A stretch of 64,000 nucleotides of DNA from Rheinheimera pleomorphica (GTDB lineage Bacteria > Pseudomonadota > Gammaproteobacteria > Enterobacterales > Alteromonadaceae), in contig NZ_SIRR01000012.1 of the NCBI RefSeq assembly GCF_011634895.1, positions 248,001 through 312,000 on the forward strand, in the 5' to 3' direction. Below the pieces are notes generated by a model, which saw nothing but the letters and a program-made list of their open reading frames with translations, did not search any database and had not been told where the DNA came from. Below are positions 56,816 through 64,000 of the stretch, piece by piece. Each line of letters begins with the position of its first letter. The stretch's first letter is position 1. The position numbers were made by a program, and so were the translations under genes.

Positions 56816-57679
56816 TTATTCTTCCAGTAACTTGCGGTTAAAGCGGATCATGCCGCTGATCTCTGCAATATAGTCATCACCACGCTCTGAATAGGCACCC
56901 AACCCCGCCGCCAGCGCCTCGCCGCGTACCGGCTTGCCTTCGCGGCGTAACCGCGCTCTGATATCCCGCAGCGACGCGTAGGTATGAAAAGTATTCAAAT
57001 TATAAAAATAACTTTTAATACTGGCCGCCGGAGTAGCAAATTTCGCCACTTCATGACTTTGCCCTTCCAGCCGTGAGTTGGGGATCAGGCCGCAGCCTTC
57101 ACGAAAACACCACTGGCCGAAAAAGTTATAACCTTCAACCGCAAAGCGGCTGGTGCCCCAGGCAGATTCATTTGCCGCCTGCATCAGTACCAGGGTTTCA
57201 GGTATGACGTCTACCCGTTTTAACAGTTCGTCCAGCATGCTTTCATCTGTTTCGGCCACGTCCATCCGAAACTCATCATACAAGCTGTATAAAAAGGCAT
57301 ACTCCTCCAGCGATATTTTCAACCGCTTTTGCTTCTTTTGTTGTATATCAAGCAGCTGCTGGCGCAGTGAGCGCAACCTGGCATTTTCCCGTTTTACATA
57401 AGGGCGCAGGTAACTGAAAAAAGCCCGCTTCTTTTCAGTGGTATCCGTATAGCGGTTAAAGTCAGGTAAATGGGTAAAAACGGGCGCGCTCTGGGTATAC
57501 GCCAGGCGCTGCAATACCTTTTTTTTATCGGCTTCATTTAATGCCGTAATACGGCTGGGTTTTTGCCACTCTTCGAGGGAATCCAGCTGTTTTACCGGTT
57601 CCAGTTCCGTAAAAGGGCTTAGCGCCGCAATACAAACCAACAGCCAAAAAGCAAAAATAACAATTTTTTTCAATAACAT
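56816..57679 (-). CDS. bax: Bax-like glucosaminidase domain protein
   Basis: The product is 287 residues. One N-terminal membrane segment (about 5-21) is followed by a helical region, and then a glucosaminidase-type (GH73-like) domain with VLMQAANESAWGTSRFAVEGYNFFGQWCF. The Glu in NESAWG is the likely catalytic acid. E. coli Bax has the same layout. It probably acts on peptidoglycan in the periplasm. Confidence 0.87.
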   Translation of the reverse strand: MLLKKIVIFAFWLLVCIAALSPFTELEPVKQLDSLEEWQKPSRITALNEADKKKVLQRLAYTQSAPVFTHLPDFNRYTDTTEKKRAFFSYLRPYVKRENARLRSLRQQLLDIQQKKQKRLKISLEEYAFLYSLYDEFRMDVAETDESMLDELLKRVDVIPETLVLMQAANESAWGTSRFAVEGYNFFGQWCFREGCGLIPNSRLEGQSHEVAKFATPAASIKSYFYNLNTFHTYASLRDIRARLRREGKPVRGEALAAGLGAYSERGDDYIAEISGMIRFNRKLLEE

Positions 57680-57924
57680 CTATCACCTATCGGTTGCTCT
57701 TCCTGTACAGCGCCATCGCTGTAGCAGCAACCTGTTTGTTACAACAAGACGCAGACATTTTACCCGCACAGGCCACTTTATACGACGAAAAACTGCATTG
57801 GCTGAGTTTTTTTGCATAAAACCCCAGCTTAGCCATTGCAAAGCAGCAGCAGTTATGTGAAAACAGAGCTTTACAGCAATATAGCTGTCTGGACGGTTAA
57901 AACGGAGTAATGAAGGTTGTTGTT

Positions 57925-59139
57925 ATGAAACCCATAGAGCGCTCAACAAAATTAGACGGAGTCTGTTACGACATTCGTGGCCCTGTTGCCCAGGAAGCCA
58001 AACGTATGGAAGAAGAAGGCCATCGTATTCTGAAATTGAATATTGGCAACCCAGCGCCCTTTGGTTTTGAAGCACCGGATGAAATTCTCAAACATGTTAT
58101 TCATAACCTGCCTACCGCGCAGGGGTACTCCGACTCGCAAGGCATTTATCCGGCCCGGGTTGCAGTGGCACAATATTATCAGCAGCGCGGTATTCTGGGT
58201 GCGGATGCTGATGATGTCTACATTGGTAATGGCGTGTCTGAGCTGATTTTAATGTCACTACAGGCACTGATAAACAATGGCGATGAGGTATTAGTGCCCT
58301 CGCCTGACTATCCGCTTTGGACGGCCGCGGTAAACCTTGCCGGCGGTAAGGCCGTGCATTACCGCTGTGATGAGCAACAGGATTGGTATCCGGATTTAGA
58401 GGATATTAAACAAAAAATCAGCAAGAAAACCAAAGCGATAGTGCTGATTAACCCAAACAACCCAACCGGTGCCGTCTACGACAAAGCCTTTTTACTGGAA
58501 CTGTTAAAAATTGCCCGAGAACACCGTTTAGTGGTGTTAAGCGACGAAATTTACGACAAAGTGTTGTATGACGGCACCGAGCACGTTAGCACCGCATCGC
58601 TGGCTGATGATTTAATTATGCTGACCTTCGGAGGCTTGTCGAAAAACTACCGAATTGCCGGTTTTCGCGTTGGCTGGTTATTTATCTCCGGAGCCAAACA
58701 ACTAGCAAGACAGTATATCGAAGGCCTGAACATACTAGCGTCAATGCGCCTGTGCGCCAATGTACCTTGTCAGCATGCCGTGCAAACCGCTCTGGGGGGA
58801 TATCAGAGCATCAACGAGCTGGTAATACCCGGCGGCCGTTTGTATGAACAAATGGATCTGGCGCATAAACTGGTAACCCAAATTGATGGTATCAGCTGTA
58901 TGCGACCGAAAGGCGCTATGTATTTGTTCCCGAAAATTGATCGTAAAAAAATTCGCATAAAAGATGATGAATTGTTTGTACTGGACTTTTTACGCCAGCA
59001 TAAGGTGTTATTGGTGCATGGCCGCGCCTTTAACTGGCCGGAGCCGGATCACTTTCGCATAGTGTTCTTGCCACACAAAGAGCAGCTATCTGCAGCACTG
59101 GGTAAACTGGCACAGTTTTTACCAGGTTACAGTCAATAA
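57925..59139 (+). CDS. alaA: Alanine transaminase AlaA
   Basis: AlaA makes alanine from pyruvate and glutamate. The ATG at 57925, with AAGG 8 bases upstream, gives 404 residues starting KPIERSTKLDGVCYDIRGP (405 in E. coli). An ATG at 57910 has its GGAG too close. LNIGNPAPFGFEAPDEIL, INPNNPTGAVYD and the PLP-lysine segment GGLSKNYRIAGFRVGW are conserved. Confidence 0.94.
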   Translation: MKPIERSTKLDGVCYDIRGPVAQEAKRMEEEGHRILKLNIGNPAPFGFEAPDEILKHVIHNLPTAQGYSDSQGIYPARVAVAQYYQQRGILGADADDVYIGNGVSELILMSLQALINNGDEVLVPSPDYPLWTAAVNLAGGKAVHYRCDEQQDWYPDLEDIKQKISKKTKAIVLINPNNPTGAVYDKAFLLELLKIAREHRLVVLSDEIYDKVLYDGTEHVSTASLADDLIMLTFGGLSKNYRIAGFRVGWLFISGAKQLARQYIEGLNILASMRLCANVPCQHAVQTALGGYQSINELVIPGGRLYEQMDLAHKLVTQIDGISCMRPKGAMYLFPKIDRKKIRIKDDELFVLDFLRQHKVLLVHGRAFNWPEPDHFRIVFLPHKEQLSAALGKLAQFLPGYSQ

Positions 59140-59160
59140 GCCGGCAATCGTCAGCTGAAA

Positions 59161-59195
59161 CAGGCCGCAGCGCGGCCTGAGCGCGGCCTGTTTTT
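59161..59195 (+). terminator. Intrinsic terminator after alaA
   Basis: CAGGCCGC (59161-59168) pairs with GCGGCCTG (59183-59190), followed by five T. The loop repeats the same GC-rich motif, so alternative pairings are possible. Confidence 0.75.
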
Positions 59196-59196
59196 A

Positions 59197-59769
59197 TTAA
59201 TTTAACTTAGCGTCACGCCAAAACTTAGTGCCTTTAATGGTCGCTTGCAGTGCCAGACCCGTTTCAGTAAATTGATAAATAGTGACATCATCCACGCTGG
59301 CTTCAGCGCCGACAGCACCGCCTTTGTCACCTGCTTTAGCGGCTGCATCTGCCTGAGCACCAAAAGCCCAGCCCTGCTCGATAAAACGCTGCATTGCATC
59401 GGCGCTGTGAAATACCATTACCAGACGAAAATCTTTTACGCCAGCCCCCAGACCAACCCCCACTTCGCCCATTTTCATATAGGTGTCAAGACCACTGCGG
59501 TTATCCCGCACCACACCATAACCGCCACCAAAGCTGGCCAGGATCAGATTAACGTTAGCATTGCTGAATACTGCGTATCCCGGCGCTTTTTGCACTTCAG
59601 CCCGGGCGCTGGATTTTTGCTGATACAACTCGGTTAACACCGCCGTACGCATCTGTGTTATCGCGCTGCGCTGTTCATCCACAGTGGCATTTAAGCCACC
59701 GGCACAGCCTGATAGCAGCGCAAAAGACAGTAAGAGCAGGTAAGTTAGCTTGTATGGGCGCTTTAACAT
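59197..59769 (-). CDS. SYLF/YSC84-like lipoprotein
   Basis: The ATG at 59769, with AGGAG 7 bases upstream, gives 190 residues. The same frame stays open to 60102, but that part overlaps the CDF gene. The signal ends in the lipobox LLSGC. The mature part is the SYLF domain: FSNANVNLILASFGGGYGVV, KMGEVGVGLGAGVKDFRLV and AEASVDDVTIYQF. Related domains bind lipids, but the bacterial role is unknown. Confidence 0.88.
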   Translation of the reverse strand: MLKRPYKLTYLLLLSFALLSGCAGGLNATVDEQRSAITQMRTAVLTELYQQKSSARAEVQKAPGYAVFSNANVNLILASFGGGYGVVRDNRSGLDTYMKMGEVGVGLGAGVKDFRLVMVFHSADAMQRFIEQGWAFGAQADAAAKAGDKGGAVGAEASVDDVTIYQFTETGLALQATIKGTKFWRDAKLN

Positions 59770-59854
59770 AACAATCTCCTGTAGAGGGTTTATTATCGGC
59801 CAAACATGGCAATAATAAGGTAGACTAAAAAGTGTAATCTGCTTTACTGAAGCC

Positions 59855-60790
59855 TTACTTAACCGGCGCGGGCTGATCGCGGCATGGCTCATCGTCCATT
59901 TCAAACTCAACCGTGGTATGGCTGAGCTTATACGGTGCCAGCAGTGCAGCAATTTGCTGTTTATAGTTAAGTTGCTCCGCCAGACTTGCCGGCGTGACGA
60001 CCTCAAGATGTAGCGTAAGTACATGTTGCTCACCATCGAGCGACCACAGATGTAGGTGATGCACCGCTTTAACAAACTCCAGCTGCTTAAGTGCCGTTTC
60101 AATTTCCTGTTGCAGCGCCGGGCTTGGCGACACCTGTAAAAACAAGGCCAGGGTTTGGCGCAGGCTTCTGGTTACGTTGAGCAAAATAAACAGCGTAAAT
60201 CCAATACAAAGCAGCGGGTCCAACCAGGCCCAACCGGTAAAATACATCAGCACGGCACCAACGAGTACCGCAATCCAGCCCAGCACATCTTCGAGTAAAT
60301 GCCAGCTCAGCACTTTTTCATTTTGAGTTTTTCCGCGGCGTAAACGCAGTACCGCTACGCCATTTACGGCTATCCCTACCAGCGCCAGCACAAACATACC
60401 ACTGGTGTGCGGCAGCTGCGGTTGCCATAAACGCGGTATTGCTTCAGCTAATACCCACACTGAACCGGCAATCAGGATCAATCCGCTTAGCAAAGCGCTA
60501 AGTAAAGACCAGCGCCGGTAACCGTAACTATAACGGGCATCGGGTGCTTTGGCCGCAACCTTACTGGCAATCCAGGCAAAGCCTATCGCCATGCTGTCAC
60601 CTAAATCGTGGATGGCATCGGCAATAATCGCCACACTATTGGTGAATATGCCTCCGACGATTTCAACTAACGCGAAGCTAAAATTAAGCCAGAACGCCAG
60701 CGCAATATTGCTGCTCTCGCTACTGTGGTGGTGGCCATGGTGATGATGCTGCCCGGTATTCAGGCCTGGGTGTTCATGCTGTGTTGTCAT
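59855..60790 (-). CDS. Cation diffusion facilitator (CzcD/ZitB-like)
   Basis: This is a proton-driven divalent metal exporter, most likely for zinc. The product is 311 residues. The His-rich N-terminus (HHHHGHHH, 16-23) is followed by six helices. The transport-site residues are in ADAIHDLGDSMAIG (helix 2) and WHLLEDVLGW (helix 5). The cytoplasmic C-terminal domain contains VHHLHLWSLDGEQHVLTLHLEV. Confidence 0.92.
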   Translation of the reverse strand: MTTQHEHPGLNTGQHHHHGHHHSSESSNIALAFWLNFSFALVEIVGGIFTNSVAIIADAIHDLGDSMAIGFAWIASKVAAKAPDARYSYGYRRWSLLSALLSGLILIAGSVWVLAEAIPRLWQPQLPHTSGMFVLALVGIAVNGVAVLRLRRGKTQNEKVLSWHLLEDVLGWIAVLVGAVLMYFTGWAWLDPLLCIGFTLFILLNVTRSLRQTLALFLQVSPSPALQQEIETALKQLEFVKAVHHLHLWSLDGEQHVLTLHLEVVTPASLAEQLNYKQQIAALLAPYKLSHTTVEFEMDDEPCRDQPAPVK

Positions 60791-60943
60791 TCGCAGTTTA
60801 CCAGCCGGTTCGTTTTGTTAGCAGCTTAAAAGTAAATGCCATCAGATACAACGACAGCCGGTTAACTGTGCTCACCCTTGTATCTGCGGGTAGAACACAG
60901 TAGTCTTGCAACATTCTACAGCCGTCCATACTGCTAATAATAA

Positions 60944-62341
60944 ATGACTACTGCGTTTTCTTTTGGTGAAGCCTTTGCAAACCTTACGTCACAGCTATCT
61001 GCTGTGGTGTTTTATGCCTTTGATATTAATGGTGTAGCTATACCTCTGGTGCTTATCTGGTTAATCAGTGGCGCTTTAGTATTTACCGCTTATCTCGGCT
61101 TTATCAATGTACGCGGCTTTGGTCATGCGATAAGTTTGTTACGCAGCAACAAACGCAGCGGCGCTAAAGGCGAAATCACGCCCTTTCAGGCACTCAGTAC
61201 CGCCTTATCCGGCACTGTTGGCACCGGCAATATTGCTGGTGTCGCCATCGCCATCAGTTTAGGCGGCCCGGGAGCAACCTTTTGGATGATCGTCGCCGGT
61301 TTGCTGGGCATGTCGACCAAGTTTGTTGAATGTACGCTGGCGGTAAAATACCGCCAGCTCAATAGCGACGGTACGGTATCCGGCGGCCCGATGTACTACA
61401 TTAAAGCGGCACTGGACAAATTTAACTTACCGCTGTTAGGCAGCACACTGGCCATGGCGTTCTCAGTGTTTGTCATTTTTGGCTCAGCCGGCTTTGTTCA
61501 TGTGAATCAGGGCTTTGTGCAGATGAAAAGCGTGACCGGTTTTGACAATGCCTGGCTGTTTGGCGCCCTGTATGCATTGCTGGTAGGGGCAGTGATTATT
61601 GGCGGTTTAAAAAGTATTGCCCGGGTGACCAGTGCTTTAGTGCCGCTGATGTGTGGTATTTATCTTGCTGCTTCACTGCTGGTGATGTTTAGCCATTACA
61701 GCGCTATTCCTGCAGCCTTGTGGCTTATTGTACAAAGTGCTTTTACACCGGAAGCCAGCTATGGCGGCTTTATTGGTGTGCTGATCCAGGGCTTTCGCCG
61801 CGCCGCCTATTCTAACGAAGCCGGTATTGGCTCCTCGCCTATTGCCCACGCCGCAGCGCAGGTGAAAGATCCGGTAAGCCAGGGGTTTGTTGGGTTATTG
61901 GAACCCTTTATTGACACCGTCGTTATTTGCACTATTACCGCGCTGGTGATTATTTTAACCGGTGCCTATCAAACACCGGGGCTGGATGGTGTGCAAATTA
62001 CCTCTGGTGCTTTCGCGTCGGTATTTAGCTGGTTTCCCTGGGTGTTAATGGTGGCGTTGCTATTGTTTGGCTTTTCTACCGTAATCAGCTGGTCATACTA
62101 CGGTTTAACCGGCTGGCGCTATTTGGTGGGCCATAACCCTAAACTTACTCAGCTGTACAAGGTGCTATTTTGCTTTATTGTGTCTATTGGCGCCGTGCCT
62201 AATGTGATGGCGGTATTTGATTTTATCGACTCAATGATTTTCTTGATGGCGGTACCCAATATATTGGCGCTGTATCTGCTGTTACCTGAGGTAAAAGCCG
62301 ATCTTAGCGCCTACTGGAAAAAACAGCAGCAGCTACGTTAA
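60944..62341 (+). CDS. Alanine/sodium symporter (AGCS family)
   Basis: AGCS transporters take up alanine or glycine with sodium. The product is 465 residues with about 10-11 helices. ALSGTVGTGNIAGVAIAISLGGPGA and GFRRAAYSNEAGIGSSPIAHAAA are the family signatures. No clear ribosome binding site precedes the ATG. Its 3' end overlaps yebG by 4 bases in a converging arrangement. Confidence 0.92.
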   Translation: MTTAFSFGEAFANLTSQLSAVVFYAFDINGVAIPLVLIWLISGALVFTAYLGFINVRGFGHAISLLRSNKRSGAKGEITPFQALSTALSGTVGTGNIAGVAIAISLGGPGATFWMIVAGLLGMSTKFVECTLAVKYRQLNSDGTVSGGPMYYIKAALDKFNLPLLGSTLAMAFSVFVIFGSAGFVHVNQGFVQMKSVTGFDNAWLFGALYALLVGAVIIGGLKSIARVTSALVPLMCGIYLAASLLVMFSHYSAIPAALWLIVQSAFTPEASYGGFIGVLIQGFRRAAYSNEAGIGSSPIAHAAAQVKDPVSQGFVGLLEPFIDTVVICTITALVIILTGAYQTPGLDGVQITSGAFASVFSWFPWVLMVALLLFGFSTVISWSYYGLTGWRYLVGHNPKLTQLYKVLFCFIVSIGAVPNVMAVFDFIDSMIFLMAVPNILALYLLLPEVKADLSAYWKKQQQLR

Positions 62342-62640
62342 GCGGCCTGCTCTACCGCGGCTATTTTGGCCTTAGTGGTTTTTTCAGCCGGGGTTTTCTC
62401 TTTCGCTGCTGGCTTTTTGGCGCCCAGCGCCACGAGCAACTCGTCTTTGTGCTGCGCTAAATACAGCGCCAGTGCTTCAGTCTGGTTATCGTCGCTTAGC
62501 AGCTTAGTTTGACTGAGTACCGTTGTCAGTGCATCAGCCGTGTCGAGCATTTTGTCATAAGCATCGGCTTGCGCTTTAGAAGTAAAAGTCATTTTTTCAG
62601 CTCCGTTACGTTCAACCACATATTTGATGATCACAGCCAT
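62338..62640 (-). CDS. yebG: DNA damage-inducible protein YebG
   Basis: YebG is a small SOS-regulated protein of unknown biochemical role. The product is 100 residues starting MAVIIKYVVERNGAEKMTF, closely like E. coli YebG (96). The C-terminal tail is Lys/Ala-rich (KKPAAKEKTPAEKTTKAK). A LexA box overlaps its promoter, which confirms the assignment. Confidence 0.94.
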   Translation of the reverse strand: MAVIIKYVVERNGAEKMTFTSKAQADAYDKMLDTADALTTVLSQTKLLSDDNQTEALALYLAQHKDELLVALGAKKPAAKEKTPAEKTTKAKIAAVEQAA

Positions 62641-62664
62641 GATGTTTTCCCCTGATTTAAATTA

Positions 62665-62700
62665 CTGTTATTTTATACAGTATAAATGCAGTACTGTCTA
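62665..62700 (-). promoter_or_regulatory. yebG promoter with LexA (SOS) box
   Basis: CTGTTATTTTATACAG (62665-62680) is a perfect CTGT-N8-ACAG SOS box. On the minus strand TAGACA (62700-62695), a 17-base spacer and TATAAA (62677-62672) form the promoter, so the LexA box covers the -10. It lies 25 bases before the yebG ATG. Confidence 0.88.
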
Positions 62701-62813
62701 ACCTTTTCTTGCCACCTTTGTCTACTCGAAGTTTGTCAGGATTTCACGTAGTATAAGCAGCTAACATACAAGCGCATTACTGTCTGTAGTGGTTTGAATT
62801 AACAAGGAATGCT

Positions 62814-64000
62814 ATGTCATTTTCAGTTTGGTCGGAACGTCGCTCCGGTGCAGAGAATATCCGCCCCGGTGATCAGCGTAGCCCCTGGCAACGCGACCGG
62901 GCGCGAGTGCTGCACTCAGCGGCCTTTCGCCGCTTGCAGGCGAAAACGCAAATTCTGGGTATTGGCCAGAATGATTTTTACCGTACCCGGTTAACGCATT
63001 CATTAGAAGCGGCGCAAATTGGCACCGGTTTAGTTAACCAGCTGCGCAGCAAAACCACACCATCGCTTGCCGCTATTTTGCCAGCTGATGCGCTAATGGA
63101 AGCGCTTTGCCTGGCGCACGATATTGGCCACCCGCCTTTTGGCCATGGTGGCGAAACGGCGCTTAATTACAAGATGCTTAACCACGGCGGCTTTGAGGGC
63201 AATGGCCAGACGCTGCGTATCGTCGCCAAACTTGAGCCCTACACGCAGCAGCATGGTATGGATTTATCGCGCCGCACTTTGCTGGGTTTATTAAAGTATC
63301 CGGTATTGCAGCCTGAGTTTGATACAACGGCGCCTGGCGCGCACAACCCGCTTAACTTAACGCCGTGGAAGCCGGCCAAAGCCATTTTTGCCGCCGATGA
63401 AGACATCCTAAACTGGATTTTGGCGCCGCTGTCAGCTACAGACCGCGCCTTGTTTCAGCAAGTTGAGCAACTACCGCACTCCCCCTTTATAAAATCACGC
63501 TATAAGTCACTTGATGCCTCTATTATGGAGCTGGCTGATGACATTGCTTACGGCGTGCATGATTTAGAAGATGCCATAGTGCTGGGTAATATCACTGAAG
63601 CGCAGTGGCTGGCCAATAGTGAATGGAATAATCTGCCCGATGCCTTTGCGCAGCAAATGCAGCACATTGGTAAGGCGCTGTTTAGCCATCAGCACCATCT
63701 GCGTAAAGATGCCATAGGCTCTTTGGTAAACTTACTGATAAGCTCAGTGACCCTGGCGCAAGTACTACCGCAGGCTCAGGAGCCGCTTATTCGCTATAAT
63801 GCTGTGCTGGATGATGCGCCACAACGCATTTTGCATTGTTTAAAGCAATTGGTGTATCGCTGTGTGATCTCAAGGCCAGACATTCAGCAATCCCGTTTTC
63901 GTTGCCAAAACATGTTGATGGCGCTGTTTGATGCCTTTTGCTCCGATCCATCACGTCTGCTGCCGGCCAACACTCAGTTGCGCTGGCAACAAGCAGAGCC
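62814..64000 (+). CDS. dgt: dGTP triphosphohydrolase, antiphage-dGTPase type, 3' end cut by window edge
   Basis: dGTPases cut dGTP to deoxyguanosine and triphosphate. About 395 residues are visible from the ATG at 62814 (AAGGA upstream). The N-terminus WSERRSGAENIRPGDQRSP, then HSAAFRRLQAKTQILG and TRLTHSLEAAQIG, matches the Shewanella/Vibrio-type enzyme. The HD motif is in CLAHDIGHPPFGHGGE. LADDIAYGVHDLEDA is the later metal-site segment. Members of this group have been reported to protect against phage by draining dGTP, but whether this one does is not shown. The C-terminus is outside the window. Confidence 0.92.
   Translation, partial: MSFSVWSERRSGAENIRPGDQRSPWQRDRARVLHSAAFRRLQAKTQILGIGQNDFYRTRLTHSLEAAQIGTGLVNQLRSKTTPSLAAILPADALMEALCLAHDIGHPPFGHGGETALNYKMLNHGGFEGNGQTLRIVAKLEPYTQQHGMDLSRRTLLGLLKYPVLQPEFDTTAPGAHNPLNLTPWKPAKAIFAADEDILNWILAPLSATDRALFQQVEQLPHSPFIKSRYKSLDASIMELADDIAYGVHDLEDAIVLGNITEAQWLANSEWNNLPDAFAQQMQHIGKALFSHQHHLRKDAIGSLVNLLISSVTLAQVLPQAQEPLIRYNAVLDDAPQRILHCLKQLVYRCVISRPDIQQSRFRCQNMLMALFDAFCSDPSRLLPANTQLRWQQAE

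Noticed and set aside
59770-60102. Long 5' extension of the SYLF lipoprotein frame
   Set aside because: It overlaps the CDF gene, its residues look random, and the AGGAG-supported ATG at 59769 gives a proper lipoprotein signal.
62691-62790. A possible second LexA box closer to dgt
   Set aside because: The CTGT motifs there have no ACAG partner at the right spacing.

Overview
The window is a gene-dense chromosomal segment of a gammaproteobacterium in the Alteromonadales-like group. The nearest relatives are probably Rheinheimera, Alishewanella or Arsukibacterium; this is an inference from gene content and order, not a database match. Supporting points are the divergent bioA / bioBFCD locus, sppA-ansA, gap-yeaD, and the Shewanella-like run ccoNOQP - fixH - ccoI - ccoS - safE-like - fnr - uspE - ttcA. 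No phage, transposase, CRISPR array, rRNA or tRNA was found.

Layout. 1-3 kb: a truncated class V aminotransferase, yjdM, htpX, pepE. 3.1-8.2 kb: a complete biotin set, bioBFCD on the minus strand and bioA on the plus strand, with facing promoters between them. 8.2-11.5 kb: a small membrane protein, asnS, a small AT-rich accessory patch, and a nitroreductase. 11.6-16.5 kb: glgA, glgC and fadH. 16.7-19.7 kb: sppA and ansA. 19.7-27.4 kb (minus strand): a DUF349 coiled-coil protein, a YeaC protein, a zinc-ribbon protein, a PBP4B-like serine hydrolase, an M14 carboxypeptidase and a long GAPDH. 27.6-33.5 kb: msrB, phoD and several poorly known envelope or hypothetical genes. 33.7-43.1 kb (minus strand): malQ, glgB, glgX, gnd and purT. 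43.3-45.4 kb: gap and a hexose-6-phosphate mutarotase. 45.6-56.1 kb: the cbb3 oxidase with its assembly genes, fnr, uspE and ttcA. 56.2-64 kb: a DUF2987 protein, a Bax-like glucosaminidase, alaA, a SYLF lipoprotein, a CDF transporter, an alanine/sodium symporter, yebG and a truncated dGTPase.

How the genes work together. Central carbon and storage metabolism dominate: glgA/B/C/X and malQ for glycogen, two GAPDHs, gnd and the mutarotase. The second theme is microaerobic respiration, where fnr lies directly downstream of the cbb3 cluster and an FNR-like box lies upstream of ccoN. Several regulatory sites can be read directly: a LexA box on the yebG promoter, two HexR-like boxes before gap, a FadR-like box at fadH, and a sigma-32-like promoter before htpX.

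The most unusual part is at 10.1-10.97 kb. An AT-rich patch between asnS and the nitroreductase encodes, on the minus strand, a short peptide with a classic double-glycine leader. Its frame is broken at a run of seven G, and shifting by one base restores a 61-residue bacteriocin-like precursor. A hairpin and a small membrane protein that could be its immunity partner follow. Upstream lies a diverged duplicate of the last 14 codons of the neighbouring nitroreductase, which looks like a recombination scar. This peptide gene is too short and too broken for ordinary gene calling.
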